From: Zizania palustris | Taxonomy: Eukaryota > Streptophyta > Magnoliopsida > Poales > Poaceae | Direction: 5' to 3' | Assembly (NCBI GenBank): GCA_019279435.1 | Contig: JAAALK010000086.1 | Location: forward strand, 2,356,001 to 2,420,000 | Length of the DNA: 64,000 bases | In this document: in pieces, positions 21,053 through 32,530 of the stretch | Layout: each line of letters opens with the position of its first letter | Position numbering within the stretch: the first letter of the stretch is position 1 | The notes under the pieces: generated by a model | What the model was told of the DNA's origin: nothing | Seen by the model: the letters and a program-made list of their open reading frames with translations, nothing else | Databases searched by the model: none | Translations under genes and position numbers: made by a program

Positions 21053-23019
21053 TGAGAAACCAAGGGTTGGTTTCGGTGTTTTGTGATGAGTGATTGACTG
21101 GATTTTACCCTCTGTTCGAAGGGTACCTCCGGAGGGGCTTCGGAGGTGGTTCTCCGAAGGGTGTTCGGAGGTGTTTGCTTGCTGCAGCTGCGCAGCGGAG
21201 TGTGCCTGTCGGAGGGGTCCGACAGTACACGATGACTGGGTTCGTACCGATGGCTTCGGTACTTTGGGCGGTACACCGGAGTGTGTACCAGAGGTTGCTA
21301 ACCCGGAGAGGTCTCCGGAGTACTGGATACACTTGTTTGCTTTTCTGTGGTGCGCAGGGACTTCGGAGGCGACGGACAGGGTTCGAGCCAGGTGAACCTG
21401 GGTCAAGCGGGAGGCTTGATGCCAGGGGAGCGGGGAGCTCCGTCACGGTGGCTGCGAAGGTGGTCTGGGTCGGTCCTCGGGTCGAGGCGTGCCAGGTGAA
21501 GGCAGAGAGTGCGGAGCGTGGCTCCGGCTGAAGGTACTCCGAGACAAAGTCCTCGGAGGTGAGGCACTTCGAAGGTACTCCGAATGGAGTGACTTTGGAG
21601 TTGGTGGATCAAGTCCTCTGCGGAGGCAAGGTATTCGAAGTGTGCTCCGGAAGGAGACATTCGAAGGTGGCCCGACGAAGGTCTCAGAAGTCGAGGCGCA
21701 TCAAAGGCATGGTCCGGGTGAGGCTCGTCGAGGAGTGTGCTCGGAGTGAGGGACTGCGACAGAGTGCTCATGGAATGCTTCATGCGGAGGCCTTGGACGA
21801 AGGAGGGACTTCGAAGGGTGGTACTCCGAAGGTGGGGCTTCGGAGTGAGGATGACTTGAGGTGCTTCGGCCTGCATGGCTTCGGTACACGGACTGACGGA
21901 GTTCGAGCTGGGTGAAGCTGCGAAGCCGTGGTGGTCCACTCCGGAGGTGTTGGTGCGAAGGCCCAAGGGGCTTTGACGGCTTCGGCTCAAAACCGTCACT
22001 GTATCGAAGGACTTCTTCGGCGGAGCGAAGGCCAACAGGCTGCAGGCTTCTCGCCGAAGCTACCGCACCCTCCGGTGCGAAGGGAGGTTCCAGAAGTCAA
22101 CACTGTAAAGGCTGACACTGTCTGTTCTGAAAAAGGCTGACACTGTCCCCTCTGCAGCTGACAGAGAAGCCTCCAGAATAAAGGTGGACTACCTTTTGTA
22201 CCCCTTAGTTCTGTAGAGACAAAACGAATGTAAACCCTAGGGGTAAAGTAGTCACTTCCTTAGGATGAAGCCGTGGGCTATAAATATGGGGGCTCGGTAG
22301 GTAACAAAAAACACTTTGAGCATTTACTGTTGAGCTCCTGTACACACAGACCTCGCTGGTTTTCATCCAGAGTTCAATATATTTTGTGTTCCTTGTTCAA
22401 GCGGCGAAGCCCTGCTTCTGTGTGTTTTTGCTTGAGCTCGTGTTGCATACCTCGCTAGTTTTTAGTTCACCGAAGCCTGTCTTGGTGAAGGGTGTTTTTC
22501 TCGCGAAGTGTGTTTTTCTGTGTGCTGTCGCTCTGTGTAACACGAGGCAAGACCTCGCTGTTTACTAGCGAAGCCCTGGTCGTATCCCGTAGTGCTTCTT
22601 GTGTCGAAGCCCTTAGCGTAGTCTTTTTGTGTGCGTGTAGACCTTCGCGTACGAAGCCCAGCACCAGTTGCTGTCGCCAAGTACTTGGTCAAAGTCCTCA
22701 GAGGGCTGTCCACTCTTGCGAAGGGTGAAGTGCGAAGCCTGCTCGAAGCACCCTGTGTGCGGAGCCTGCACTGACTAAGCAGAGTAGATTTCCGAGGGTT
22801 GTAAGTGGAGCGAAGTCTTCTTGGCTTCGAACTTTTGCTCCTCCGAAGCCTGTGTTCGAAGGTGTCGAAGTACCTCCGAACCAGACCTTCGAAGGTGGTG
22901 TTCGAAGCCTGTTCCGCAGAAGACAGAACTGAAACCGAAGGCTAGTTTTTAGCCCGAAATTTTAAAAGCTCCCATTCACCCCCCCCCCCCCCCCTCTGGT
23001 CGCCATTTCCGGTCCAACA
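21053..23019 (+). repeat. 3' LTR of Sirevirus B (1967 bp)
   Basis: A near-perfect copy of 12215-14174. Differences seen: two substitutions near 21208-21226 (CCTGTC, GACAG versus CCTATC, GGCAG), one near 22441 (CTCGTG versus CTCGCG), one extra T near 22949, and six extra C in the terminal C run. TATA at 22279-22286. Ends CCAACA at 23019. Confidence 0.96.
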
Positions 23020-23024
23020 AAGGG
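23020..23024. repeat. Target-site duplication, right copy (AAGGG)
   Basis: AAGGG directly after the LTR end; see the left copy at 12210-12214. After it the interrupted element D resumes with TGATTTCGGAAGTTCC. Confidence 0.93.
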
Positions 23025-23975
23025 TGATTTCGGAAGTTCCGTCCCTAAGTCAGAAGTTTTGGATCCCTTCAACCGGAAGTTCTAGGCCTATTGAGCCAGA
23101 AGTTTCGGCTCCATTTCAGTCGCGCATAGATTCTTTGCCTAACTTGTTTTAATTTGTAGAGAATGTTGTGAATAGTATGGCATTGAAGATGTCTATGATG
23201 CATAAATGTAATAACATGGCCTATGTGTCATGGTTAACTACAACCTAAGGTTGATCAATGGTTATACGACCTGTGTGCCAACCTATGATGTTTCAACTTA
23301 TGTAATTAGTATAGCGCTATTAGTTGTAATAGGCTGATACAAGTTCATGGAGGCCTGAAGCGTGATGACCTGTAGTATATATATGAACCATGGAGATGGA
23401 GATCATCATGTGAAAAGGGCCATACTATGTCATAGTTAATATGATTGCCTTTGATGTTCAATTATGTTCTTGTCATTCTGTTTTACATGTTTCATTTATA
23501 GTAAGCATCATTACCATGATATAATAGTTTCCCTCAAAAAATTAAGTATTGATGATCTTTCCAATAGCTGCACCAACTAAGGTTCTTGATCATCGATGGT
23601 GGGTATGCAAAAGCAAGGTGCCATCTTTTGTGTTGACCGGTTAGAGTGGATGTCAGACAACCACATGCATAGTATTAGTTTGCTTAACAAAGCTGTCAAA
23701 ATTGTTTTAGGCATGAGGGATGGAGTTGGGAGTGAGCATTAGATGCTAACCAATGAACAAGAGTCACATATGATATAATTATCAAGTGTTTCTTACCTAT
23801 GTCACTAATCTTCTAGGAGTTATGCCAAAGCTCACTAGGAGTTCGTTGAATATGGATATTGTCCCACAATGTGTCATTAGAGGAAAAGTGATCATTTTAC
23901 ATATTGTGGTACATCTTTTATTTGATATAAGATGAACATAGCATAGTGTTGAACCTTGCATTTTTATTGTAGATC
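23025..23975 (+). other. Element D LTR/leader remainder
   Basis: The GAAGTTC/GAAGTTT-rich stretch continues from the left flank of B (12040-12214), so the two halves were one U3 region. A TATATATATGAACC stretch near 23373 may be the old TATA box. No coding content recognised before 23976. Confidence 0.55.
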
Positions 23976-24760
23976 ATGGCACCTACTACAAAGAACACTT
24001 CCGTTTTTAATCTCTGATCCATCCTTGAGAGGGAGAAATTGTCTAGAACAAACTTATATATTGGTACAAAAACTTAAGAATTGTTCTTAAGCAAGAAAAG
24101 AAGGATTTTGTTCTAAAGGAACCCAACCCTAATGAACCAAAGGATGATACACCACTTGCTGAAAGGTGGGCCTATAAGAAGTACGCCAGTGATTCAAATG
24201 ATGTTAGATGTCTCATGCTTGTCTGCATATCCTATGAGGTTCAGAAGCAACATGAGGACAGAGATGCCTACAATATGATCATGGGGCTTAAGGGTATGTT
24301 TGATAACCAAGCACAGACTGAGAGGTGTAATGTCTCAAAGTCCTTGTTTGCATGCAGGTTGATAGAAGGCAGTCTAGTGAGTCCTCATGTGATCAAGATA
24401 ATTGGTTATATTGAGAACCTAGAAAAACTTGGGTCTGCTCTTGATAAATATTTAGCCACATATGTGATTCTTCAGTTTCTCCACACAAGTATCAAACCAT
24501 TCATTTTGAATTTTCATATGAACAGTATGAAGAAAAGCATGGCTGAATTGCATGGGATGCCCAATATAGTCGAGGAAAGCCTTAATAAAAATCTTAGTAA
24601 TGTGATGATGGTTCAACAGAAAAGTAAGAAGAGAAAGCGAAAGAGAAAGACTAAAGCTCCAGATATGATCTCGAGCTCTAAGTCTAAACCGACTGGAAAG
24701 TCTAAGCCAATCCCTGCTAACTCTGACACTTGCCACCACAACCATAAGCTTGACCATTAA
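23976..24760 (+). pseudogene. Element D copia gag remnant
   Basis: The translation is a copia Gag of the kind with SxxLFACRLIEGS...VIKIIGYIENLEKLG...LHTSIKPFILNFHMN and a Lys/Arg-rich basic C-terminus, clear from about 24090 to 24760. ATG at 23976 (ATGGCACC) fits the start, but the first 100 bases contain frame breaks. The CCHC knuckle region (about 24740-24790) is degraded to CHHNHK-like residues and a stop. Not functional. Confidence 0.75.
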
Positions 24761-27350
24761 CAGAGGAATTGCAAGTTGTATCAAGAAGAACAAAAGAAAA
24801 AGAAGGAATGTTTGACTTCCACTTCACACATTAATGTTATTTAAAATAATCTTGCTACTAGTACAAGTGTTTCATGGGTATTTGATATTGAATCAATGAT
24901 TCATACTTCCAAATCGTTGTAGGGACTGAATAGGACAAGGAAGTACGCAAGAGGCGAATTAGATGTATGCGTCGGGAATGGTGCAAAAGTTACAGCATTG
25001 GCTGTCGATGTTTATTCATTGTTGCTACCTTCAGGATTAGTTTTGTAATTGAATAATTGTTATTTTATTCTCGCCGTGGGTAGAAACATTATCTCTTCAT
25101 CATGTTTAGAGGAATATGGTTTTGAATTTGTAATAAAGAACAAATGTTGTTCGGTATTTTCGAATGGTATGCTTTATGATGTTTGTTAATTGGTGAATGT
25201 CTTGTCTATTCTAAATCTTGAGGATATAAACATTTATAACATTAATACAAAGAATATTCGACTAAATGATTTGAATTCTACATATGTCTAACATTGTTTT
25301 TTGGGTCATATAAATGAGAAATGCATACAGAAGCTCCAAATAGATGGACTTTTAGAGTCATTCATTTTTAATTGTTTGACACATGTGAATCTTGTTTACT
25401 TGGCAAGATGGCTAAGATGCCTTTCACTGGTCAAAGTGAGAGAGAAAATGAATTATTGGCCATTGTACATACTGATGTATGTAGACCAATGAGTTCTACA
25501 GCCAAAGGTGTTTTTTAGTACTTCATAACTTTTACCGATGACTTGAGTAGATATAGTTACATCAACTTAATGAGGCATAAGTGGGAATCCTTTGAAAAGT
25601 TTAAGGAGTTCTAGAATGAGGTACAACATCATAAAGGCAATATAATCAAATCTTTCTTTTCTGATCATGGAGGTGAATATTTGAGCCATGAGTTTAATGA
25701 TCATCTCAAGTTGTGTGGAATTGTTTCACAGGTGACTCTACCTGGTACACCTCAATGGAATGGGGTGTCTGAGCAGGGGAACTAAACTTTGTTGTACATG
25801 GTTCAATCGATGATGAGTCAGATTGATCTTTCATTATCTTTCTAGGGATTCACTTCAAAAACTATTGTTTTCCCACTAAACAGAGTTCCATCTAAATCGG
25901 TAGAAAGGGGACCATATGTTAAACCTCCTAGATTATCTTTTATAAAGATTTGGGGTTGTGAGACCTATGTTAAACATTTGACATCTGATAATCTCATGTT
26001 GAAGTTTCATAAACAATTATTTTCGGCATATCCTAGGGAAACCAAGGGATATTACTTCTATAACCGGGAATAAGGCAAAATGTTTGTCGCCTAGAATGGA
26101 GTTTATCTTGAGAAAGATTTTATCTCGAAAGGGGTTAGTGGGAGAACAGTGTGACTCGAAGAGGTTTGAGAATCACCTAAATGTGCTTTTGCTCCTAGTG
26201 AACCACAACTTGATATGCAAGATGTCGCAGAGCCTGTTCTTGAGACACCGGTACTAGAATGGTGGGAGAGGGTTAGTCATGCACCCGAGCGGCTTACATT
26301 TTTAACCACTAGGTAGTGTGACATAATTTTGTTGGACAACGATGAACCCAAGAACTACACAGAAGTTGTGATAGGACCAAATAAACTCTGAGAAATGGCT
26401 TGGAGCCATAAGATCTGAGTTAGAATCCATGCGAGAGAATAAAGTTTGGAACTTGGTTGATCCACCTGATGGTGTAAAAACTATTGAGTGTAAATAGATT
26501 TTAAAAAAATTATACATTGATGGAAATGATCACATCTATAAGGCACGATTTATTGTGATGAAACATTTTCGCCCATTGTTGTGCTAAAGTCTATCAGGAT
26601 AATCCTAGCAACTATCGCATTTTATGATTATGTGATATGGCAAATTGATATCAAGAAGGCTTTCCTTAACAAAAACCTAAGTGAGTATGTGTACATGACA
26701 CAACCTAAATATCTTGATGATCCTAAGAATATTGGGAAAGTTTGCAAGGTGCAAAGGTCCATTTATGGGCTAAAGCATGCTTCTTGTAGTTAAAATCTTC
26801 GTTTTGATAAGGTAGTCAAAGGGTTTAGCTTCATTTAGAATGAAGAAGAGTCTTGTGTTTATAAAAATGGTTAATTTCTTCTGTACCATTACAATTTTTA
26901 CAGTTTGCCAATATGACATCGATGTGTCAATGACAAATGGGGGTCACCACAGTCACTGACAATGACATGTAGGCAATTCTTGAAAATTATAATGGCATGT
27001 GAGTAATTTTCCTTACAAAAAGGCTAGTGGGAGCTCACTTGTATTTCTAGTCTTTTATGCAGATGACATATTGTTGATCGGAAATGACATTCCTATGCTT
27101 GATGTTGTCAAGTCTTCGTTGAGAATAAATTTTAATGAAAGATCATGGAGAGGCAGCATACATTTTGAACATAAATATCTATAGAGATAGAACGAGAAGG
27201 CTAATTGGAATAAACCAAAGTATGTACATTGACAAGGTGTTGAAACGGTTCAAAATGTAGAATTTCAAGAAAGGTTTTTTGTCAATATGACATTGTATTT
27301 CTCTTAGCAAGACTCGGTGTCCTTTGACACATGATGAGCTAGAAAAATCG
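24761..27350 (+). pseudogene. Element D copia pol remnant
   Basis: Fragments in changing frames: protease region (about 24880-25000), GAG-pre-integrase (GHINEKCIQKLQ, 25301 onward), integrase core pieces (about 25480-25830), RT with KSIRIILATIAFYDYVIWQIDIKKAFLN (26581-26793), and YADDILLIGNDIPMLD (about 27057-27105), YADD standing for YVDD. A 144-bp MITE interrupts the RT at 26869-27012. RNase H is missing because the sequence changes to R1 at about 27350. Confidence 0.8.
26869..27012. mobile_element. MITE (MULE-like) inside element D RT
   Basis: A 144-bp insertion with imperfect terminal inverted repeats (left CTGTACCATTACAATTTT, right complement CATGCCATTATAATTTT plus outer GGAAAATTA/GGTTAATTT). 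It is flanked by near-identical 9-mers TTATAAAAA (26859-26867) and TTACAAAAA (27013-27021). It splits the RT frame between VYK and KASGSS. A 9-bp duplication points to a Mutator-type origin; class assignment is an inference. Confidence 0.6.
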
Positions 27351-28293
27351 TATTCATGTTTATGGGTCTATATTGAGTTCTTATCCAATAAATTGAAAGA
27401 AAATTTGAAGAATTCTAAAAAATCAAATGAAGTCCAAAAAAAATGAACCCTAAATCTAGACTTTTCATGGTGTTATGATATGATACATATATGCTGTGAT
27501 AAAAAATTAAAAATATTTTGAGAAAATTGTCACGTAAGATATTAATAAACTAGAGATTCTCCAAGGAGGAACTAGGTTTCAAAGAATGAATTTGTTGTGT
27601 TTGAAAGGAAATCTATGGTTACATCTCTCTTTTAACTTGAAACTTTTTTACAATCAAAATACGATATAGCTTATCTCATATAAAAATTTGGTATTTCTCT
27701 AGGTCAATTTATTATATTTAATTCATTGAGTGTGTTTCTAGGATTTATATTAGAACAAGTCAAATTTGAACGGAAAGTGTATGAAATAATGAAAACACAC
27801 TAAATTAAAAGAAAATTTGAAACATCTATGTATCAAAACTCGATCGACAACATGCACCTCATTGGTTTTTTATTCTAAAAAAAGTATAAAAACATGAAAC
27901 TTATTATGATGTCATGATTGTGTTACTCACAGGCTATGGTACAAATTTAAAAATAGTTCGCAAAAATTATCAAGAAAAAATAAAAAATACATTTGATAAA
28001 AGTTTTAAAATAAAGTTTTGTTGAGTACCATAAATGCGGCAAAAAAATTTGAGTTACCAAGTGCCCAAATCTAACACTTGCCAAATGAAGGATTTTGATT
28101 TCCCCTCACCGTGCGTGCTAGTATTGCTGAAATTTTTTCATCTCACACAATGTTTTCACACCCAGCGCAAACTGTTGATAGTGAATCTATTGGTAAAAGT
28201 ACCCTTCAACGTCTAAAAAAATGCCAGCAAAGGCTTTTAGACACAAAAAATGTTTGTAGGAAGAAAGCATATGGTTAAAGTCTTATATCGATA
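27351..28293. repeat. R1 repeat remnant (CACTA-like)
   Basis: AT-rich sequence sharing long stretches with 36640-37320 and with the 7990-9290 array (for example GTCACGTAAGAT, TGTGTTTCTAGGATTTA). Near 28030-28120 it has degraded CACTTGCCAAA-type motifs. No ORF. Probably part of an old CACTA element of the CACTCGGC type. Confidence 0.6.
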
Positions 28294-29382
28294 GACTACA
28301 CCTTTCCCAATAGACAACCTATCTAGAATTAGTTGACTTTTAATGATAGACAATATTTACCGGCACACTACTTGTTGTTTACAAAAATAACATATAATGA
28401 CAGACTGTCTAACAACATGATAATAACATATTTAAAATTATATATATGTGGAAATCATGAAATAGTATATTCAACATCAAATTTGATACTCCATCAAATC
28501 AGATACTCCATTCAACATATGCATTCTAGAAATACAATATATTCATGCAAATCACAAGTCAAGTTCATCATTAAAGACACGATACACAAAATACTATAGT
28601 TCAACATCAAGTTTGGTTCCTCATTAAAGTTGTCCAAAAGATTAGTCGTATATTAAATAACATTAGAGTTGTTCAAAAGATCATTAGTGTTGTCCAAAAA
28701 CTAAGACCTACATTACATTAACATTAGTCTCCTACGCTGCAATATGTCAAGAAGACATGCTATATATGCACAAAACATCTAACACCTTTGCTCCTCCATC
28801 GAGTTAGTAAAACGGAACTTGATGTTGTACTATAAAAGAAATAGATTATGGTATCTCAAACAATTTTCTATGACACCAAAAGTAAAACGGAAGCAATCCA
28901 AAGAAACGGAAGAGGTACTGTATATTGATAACAATTCACTAATTATTTAAAAAATATTGAACTTATTTGTGCAATGCATATGCCTAGAATGTAGACCATG
29001 CATTATATGCCCACAATGTAGCCCATGCATAATATGCCCATTCTACAACCATAAGTGACATAATATACATAATATGCTCATGCATAACATATAGCTCAAG
29101 ACCATAGTTTAGTGTGTTCTCAAGTCTACAAAATAAATTAAAAATAAGTACATATCACCATTCTGCAACTAGAAGTAACATAAATAGTGTGCTTCCCATA
29201 ATGTAGCCCATGCATAATAACTTTTTGATCAAATTTTGAACTAGAGTTGAGGGGACAAGCCAAGAGTAAAAAAATATCTATACAATTGGAGCTAAAGAAT
29301 CGAAGTGTTGGTATATCAGTTTCTGGGGCATAAGTTGGTAAAATACATGTACTTTCAAGCTTAGTAGATTTATTGCTAACCT

Positions 29383-31120
29383 TCAGCTATAAAATTTCCA
29401 AGTTAGTAATTTATACTTACAATGTGTAGCAGTGGCAAATACAACTGAAAGTATTATAAAGTACATAATCATATTATTGGGGGCAAATAATCCCGTTAGT
29501 TGCACGATTTTGCAAATGACTCCGAAGAGCATTGCGGAGATTAAAGTTTGAAGCCCTCTATTGGCTTTTGATGTACTTCGAAGAGGCGGATTCAAAGCCC
29601 TTTGGCATAAGCTCCAACGGTCGTCGAAGCTAGTGCTCAAAGCCTCCAAAAGACCTGGTGGCTTCAAGTAACTTGTTGCCCATGTGGAGGTCCTGCCCTG
29701 AAGCGGCACCGTAATCCCAGACAAGAAATTTTCTTTATAAATTGTGTTCACACGTGCATTTACTATTCTACCCCTATGAAGTCTCATGAATAGAGTCTAT
29801 ATTAACGGTTGTAACTAGAGGGAAGAATGTTATCTTCCTATTGTATCTTAGCCTATAAATACCCATCCCCTCTACTATAATAGGGATTGGAATCAAAGTA
29901 ATATAACACACTTCGAGCTAGACTAAGGTTTTTATCCTATTCGGAGGCCTGATCCAGTCCGAAATTAGTCTTCCTCTAAGTTAGCCCTTTGAGGCTATTT
30001 GAACTTGTTAGAGTAATACTTTACGCCAACACATACCCTATCGTTTGGCCATGCAATGGACAAGTACTTAGAATCGGGTAGAGTTTCCAAATTATCATAT
30101 GGATGAGGAAGTAGGGTATCTCTTTTCTGAACTACATTAACAACAACTTCATAGAACTGAACACCAAGATCTTGATCTCCCACGATGGTAATTTGGTCTA
30201 TTGTTACAATTGTTGCTTTAGCAGCAGGGGTATCATTCCTCACAATAGCATATAATATGACACTCCTTCTAACCTAAAGGGCATATTTCAGTAAGTGAAC
30301 AATATAAATAATACTTAAATGCAGAATTAAAAGCAATGTATACATAGTTGAGAAAATTACAAGGCTTTCTTCTACGCTGTAGGAGTTATCTTGGTTTCAT
30401 TAGTTGCATTGCTCTTAGAAGACACCTTTGGAAGAACAACTTTTCTACGGTATATAGTTTGGTACTCATCTTGTGTTGTATCAAACTCTTCATTCCCTTG
30501 CTGAGACATTGGGCTCTACAAAAGCAAGGAAGGGATTGTTTTATTAAGTTGGTGCATATATGATGTGTTAACTAGAAAAGTCCATGGTTGAACTCTTAAT
30601 GGAAAAGACGCATATGAGAGTGGAAGTATTGTGTAAATGATTCAATATTGTTTCTGGTTTAGAAGAGCAATCGTAATTATTGATAAGGAGTATAGATTAG
30701 CAATATATCTACTCCAATCTAGTAGAGAACCAAGAAAACAAATATTTTATCTCAACATGACGTGAATTAGAAGCATAGTGAGAACTTGTTTCCATATTCT
30801 GCACACCTTGAACCACATCAACTGTTCCATTTAATCAAAACGTTGTTGCATGTCGTCCATGTGTTGTGCTAGAGCATCAACTTTTCTTGAGTTTGACGAT
30901 GAGACTAAATTTCTAGTTGAAGTTTTGTTGACATTTGCACACCCCCGGTGTGCCCACATCTTTATGATTTGGTGCTTTTCCTAGGGCACAAACATTGCCT
31001 CTTGGTACCTTTAGTCTAGAGGCATGTGCAAAAAAATCACCTTCTTGGATGGTTTTTCCCTTTAACTCGGGGTACATGGCTATAGCTTCTTGTAGTTTTT
31101 CCTATGATATTAGATAATGT
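29383..31120 (-). pseudogene. CACTA second-gene (Transposase_24/TNPA-type) remnant
   Basis: Minus-strand fragments: a coiled-coil part (GKAPNHKDVGTPGVCKC, about 30950), a segment with SQQGNEEFDTTQDEYQT (about 30440-30510), and TIVTIDQITIVGDQDLGVQFYEVVVNVVQKRD...SIAWPND (30243-30030), a signature of grass CACTA gene products. A solo LTR interrupts it at 29475-30031. Several stops. In intact relatives this protein binds subterminal repeats; here it is dead. Confidence 0.65.
29475..30031 (+). mobile_element. Solo LTR (557 bp) inside the CACTA gene
   Basis: Starts TATTGGGGGC (one change from TGTTGGGGGC) and ends GCCAACA, giving short inverted ends. Flanked by CATAT (29470-29474) and CATAC (30032-30036), a one-mismatch 5-bp TSD. 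A promoter-like CCTATAAATACCC lies near 29852. It separates two parts of the same CACTA reading region. Orientation is read from the TATA box. Solo LTRs arise by recombination between the two LTRs. Confidence 0.65.
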
Positions 31121-31699
31121 TTTTGATAATAATAGTAAAACAACACAATAGAATTGGGATATTGTTACTCAATACTACTTAGTATTTGACTCCTTGTTTC
31201 TTGGAATTAAAAACTAATCTAGAATCTTATATACAATAATAGGCATGCACATTTCAATAAAGAACTTGCATATTCAGTTAAACAACTTTTAACAAAAGGA
31301 GGGCAATATATTTACACATTTTTTTGATCACTTGATTGTAACCTCTATACAATACACTTCGAGACAAATATGCAGCCATATAGGTGTTATGCTGGTGAGC
31401 ATGTCTGGACACAAGCATACATAGAGCTCACTAGCTAATTCGTAGTACAAAATCTACTACACAACAAATCCTCCCAATTCATGTCATATGAACTTGTTTT
31501 TCTTAATAAAACAAGACAATAGTAGATAACATGTTTTAGAAATACATACAATTGTTGCCTAGTTTTGCACCAATTTTTTTTGAATGTGTCTCAATCCATA
31601 CTTTATCTCTTCTTGCGGTATGACCTAGTTTTGCACCCTACAATAGGTATTGTAGCAAAAAAATATATACTACAAACATATATGAAATAGATATGAAAT

Positions 31700-32530
31700 A
31701 TATACTATAGATATATTTCTATATTACCAATTCATCGCCAACCCAAGCATAGATTTTGCTACCAGATGTGTGTAACACATGTAACTTTTCACGATTTGCT
31801 ACTAGATCTCTGGAACCTTCTCTTTACTAGAAAATAGCGAAGGATCTTATTAGGAACCTTGTGTGCACCTTTTCCAACAAGGTTCTTTTTTATTTCCACC
31901 ATGAAGTTTTACACTTTCAACATCAATCAGCATTAGCATTATCCTTCCAATAAATAATGCAATCATTTATACACGTATGGATGTTGATATATCCAAGTCC
32001 TAGGTATTTCACAGTTTTCTTGCCTTCATTAAATTGTAGTTTTTGGTATTACTGACCCTTTCAGGGAAAGCATCATTAAGTACATCAAGTAATAAGTCAA
32101 AACTCTATCGGTCAATCCCCCAAGCAACTTGGTGTGAAGTAGGTTTACTATGAAATGCAACTAAGTCAACCTCAAATATAGGCCTTGCCCATAATCATTT
32201 ATTAGGTTCCTCAGAGCATCCAAATCTTTTGCTTCCACTGACTCAACATCGTCCTCAAAATCCCCACATTTGTCTAACTAACCCCCGCATGCTAAGTCTC
32301 TAAGCAAAATAGATATATCATCATCTTCACTAGACCTCTCCACATCATCAACCTCATCATACCCATGGAACTCCCTTATCATTGTTCAAAGCCCTCACAT
32401 ATTAAATGCTCGTGAACATCGCTTTCATCTCTCCAAACTGAATTGACACATTTTCTACAAGGACATTGTATATTATTGGCTATAGATGAATTACTAAATA
32501 CATGATGTAGGAATTTACCCAACCCTTGCA
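31700..32530 (-). pseudogene. CACTA TNP2 transposase remnant (Transpos_assoc domain and start of TNP2)
   Basis: Minus-strand translation at about 32525-32395 reads YLQGLGKFLHHVF...IQCPCRKCVNS...VHEHLICEGF, the transposase-associated zinc domain found at the N-terminus of plant TNP2. After a frameshift, an acidic DDVERSSEDDDISILLRDL stretch and further TNP2-like sequence follow, ending with KVPNKILRYFLVKRRFQR at about 31840. The catalytic core is missing. Multiple nonsense codons. Confidence 0.72.

Larger units (their letters stand above)
12215..23019 (+). mobile_element. Complete young Ty1/copia Sirevirus B, TSD AAGGG
   Basis: A full-length 10,805-bp LTR retrotransposon: 5' LTR 12215-14174, PBS 14177-14188, gag 14240-16702, pol to 19870, a 1.2-kb 3' untranslated region with about seven PPT-like motifs, 3' LTR 21053-23019. 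It is flanked by the 5-bp duplication AAGGG (12210-12214 and 23020-23024). The LTRs differ by about three substitutions plus length changes in a T run and a C run. Gag and Pol frames are intact except for the UAG between them. By a commonly used grass rate (1.3e-8 per site per year) the insertion is under about 0.1 million years old. It may be mobile. Confidence 0.97.
11762..27350 (+). mobile_element. Decayed Ty1/copia element D, split by Sirevirus B and a MITE
   Basis: The flanks of Sirevirus B (11762-12214 and 23025 onward) join into one sequence rich in GAAGTTC/GAAGTTTC motifs, the LTR/leader of an older copia element. A gag remnant lies at 23976-24760 and pol fragments at 24761-27350. A TATA-like TATATATATGAACC occurs near 23373. 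Many stops and frameshifts show long decay. The right side changes into R1 repeat at about 27350, so the 3' LTR is missing. Confidence 0.75.
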
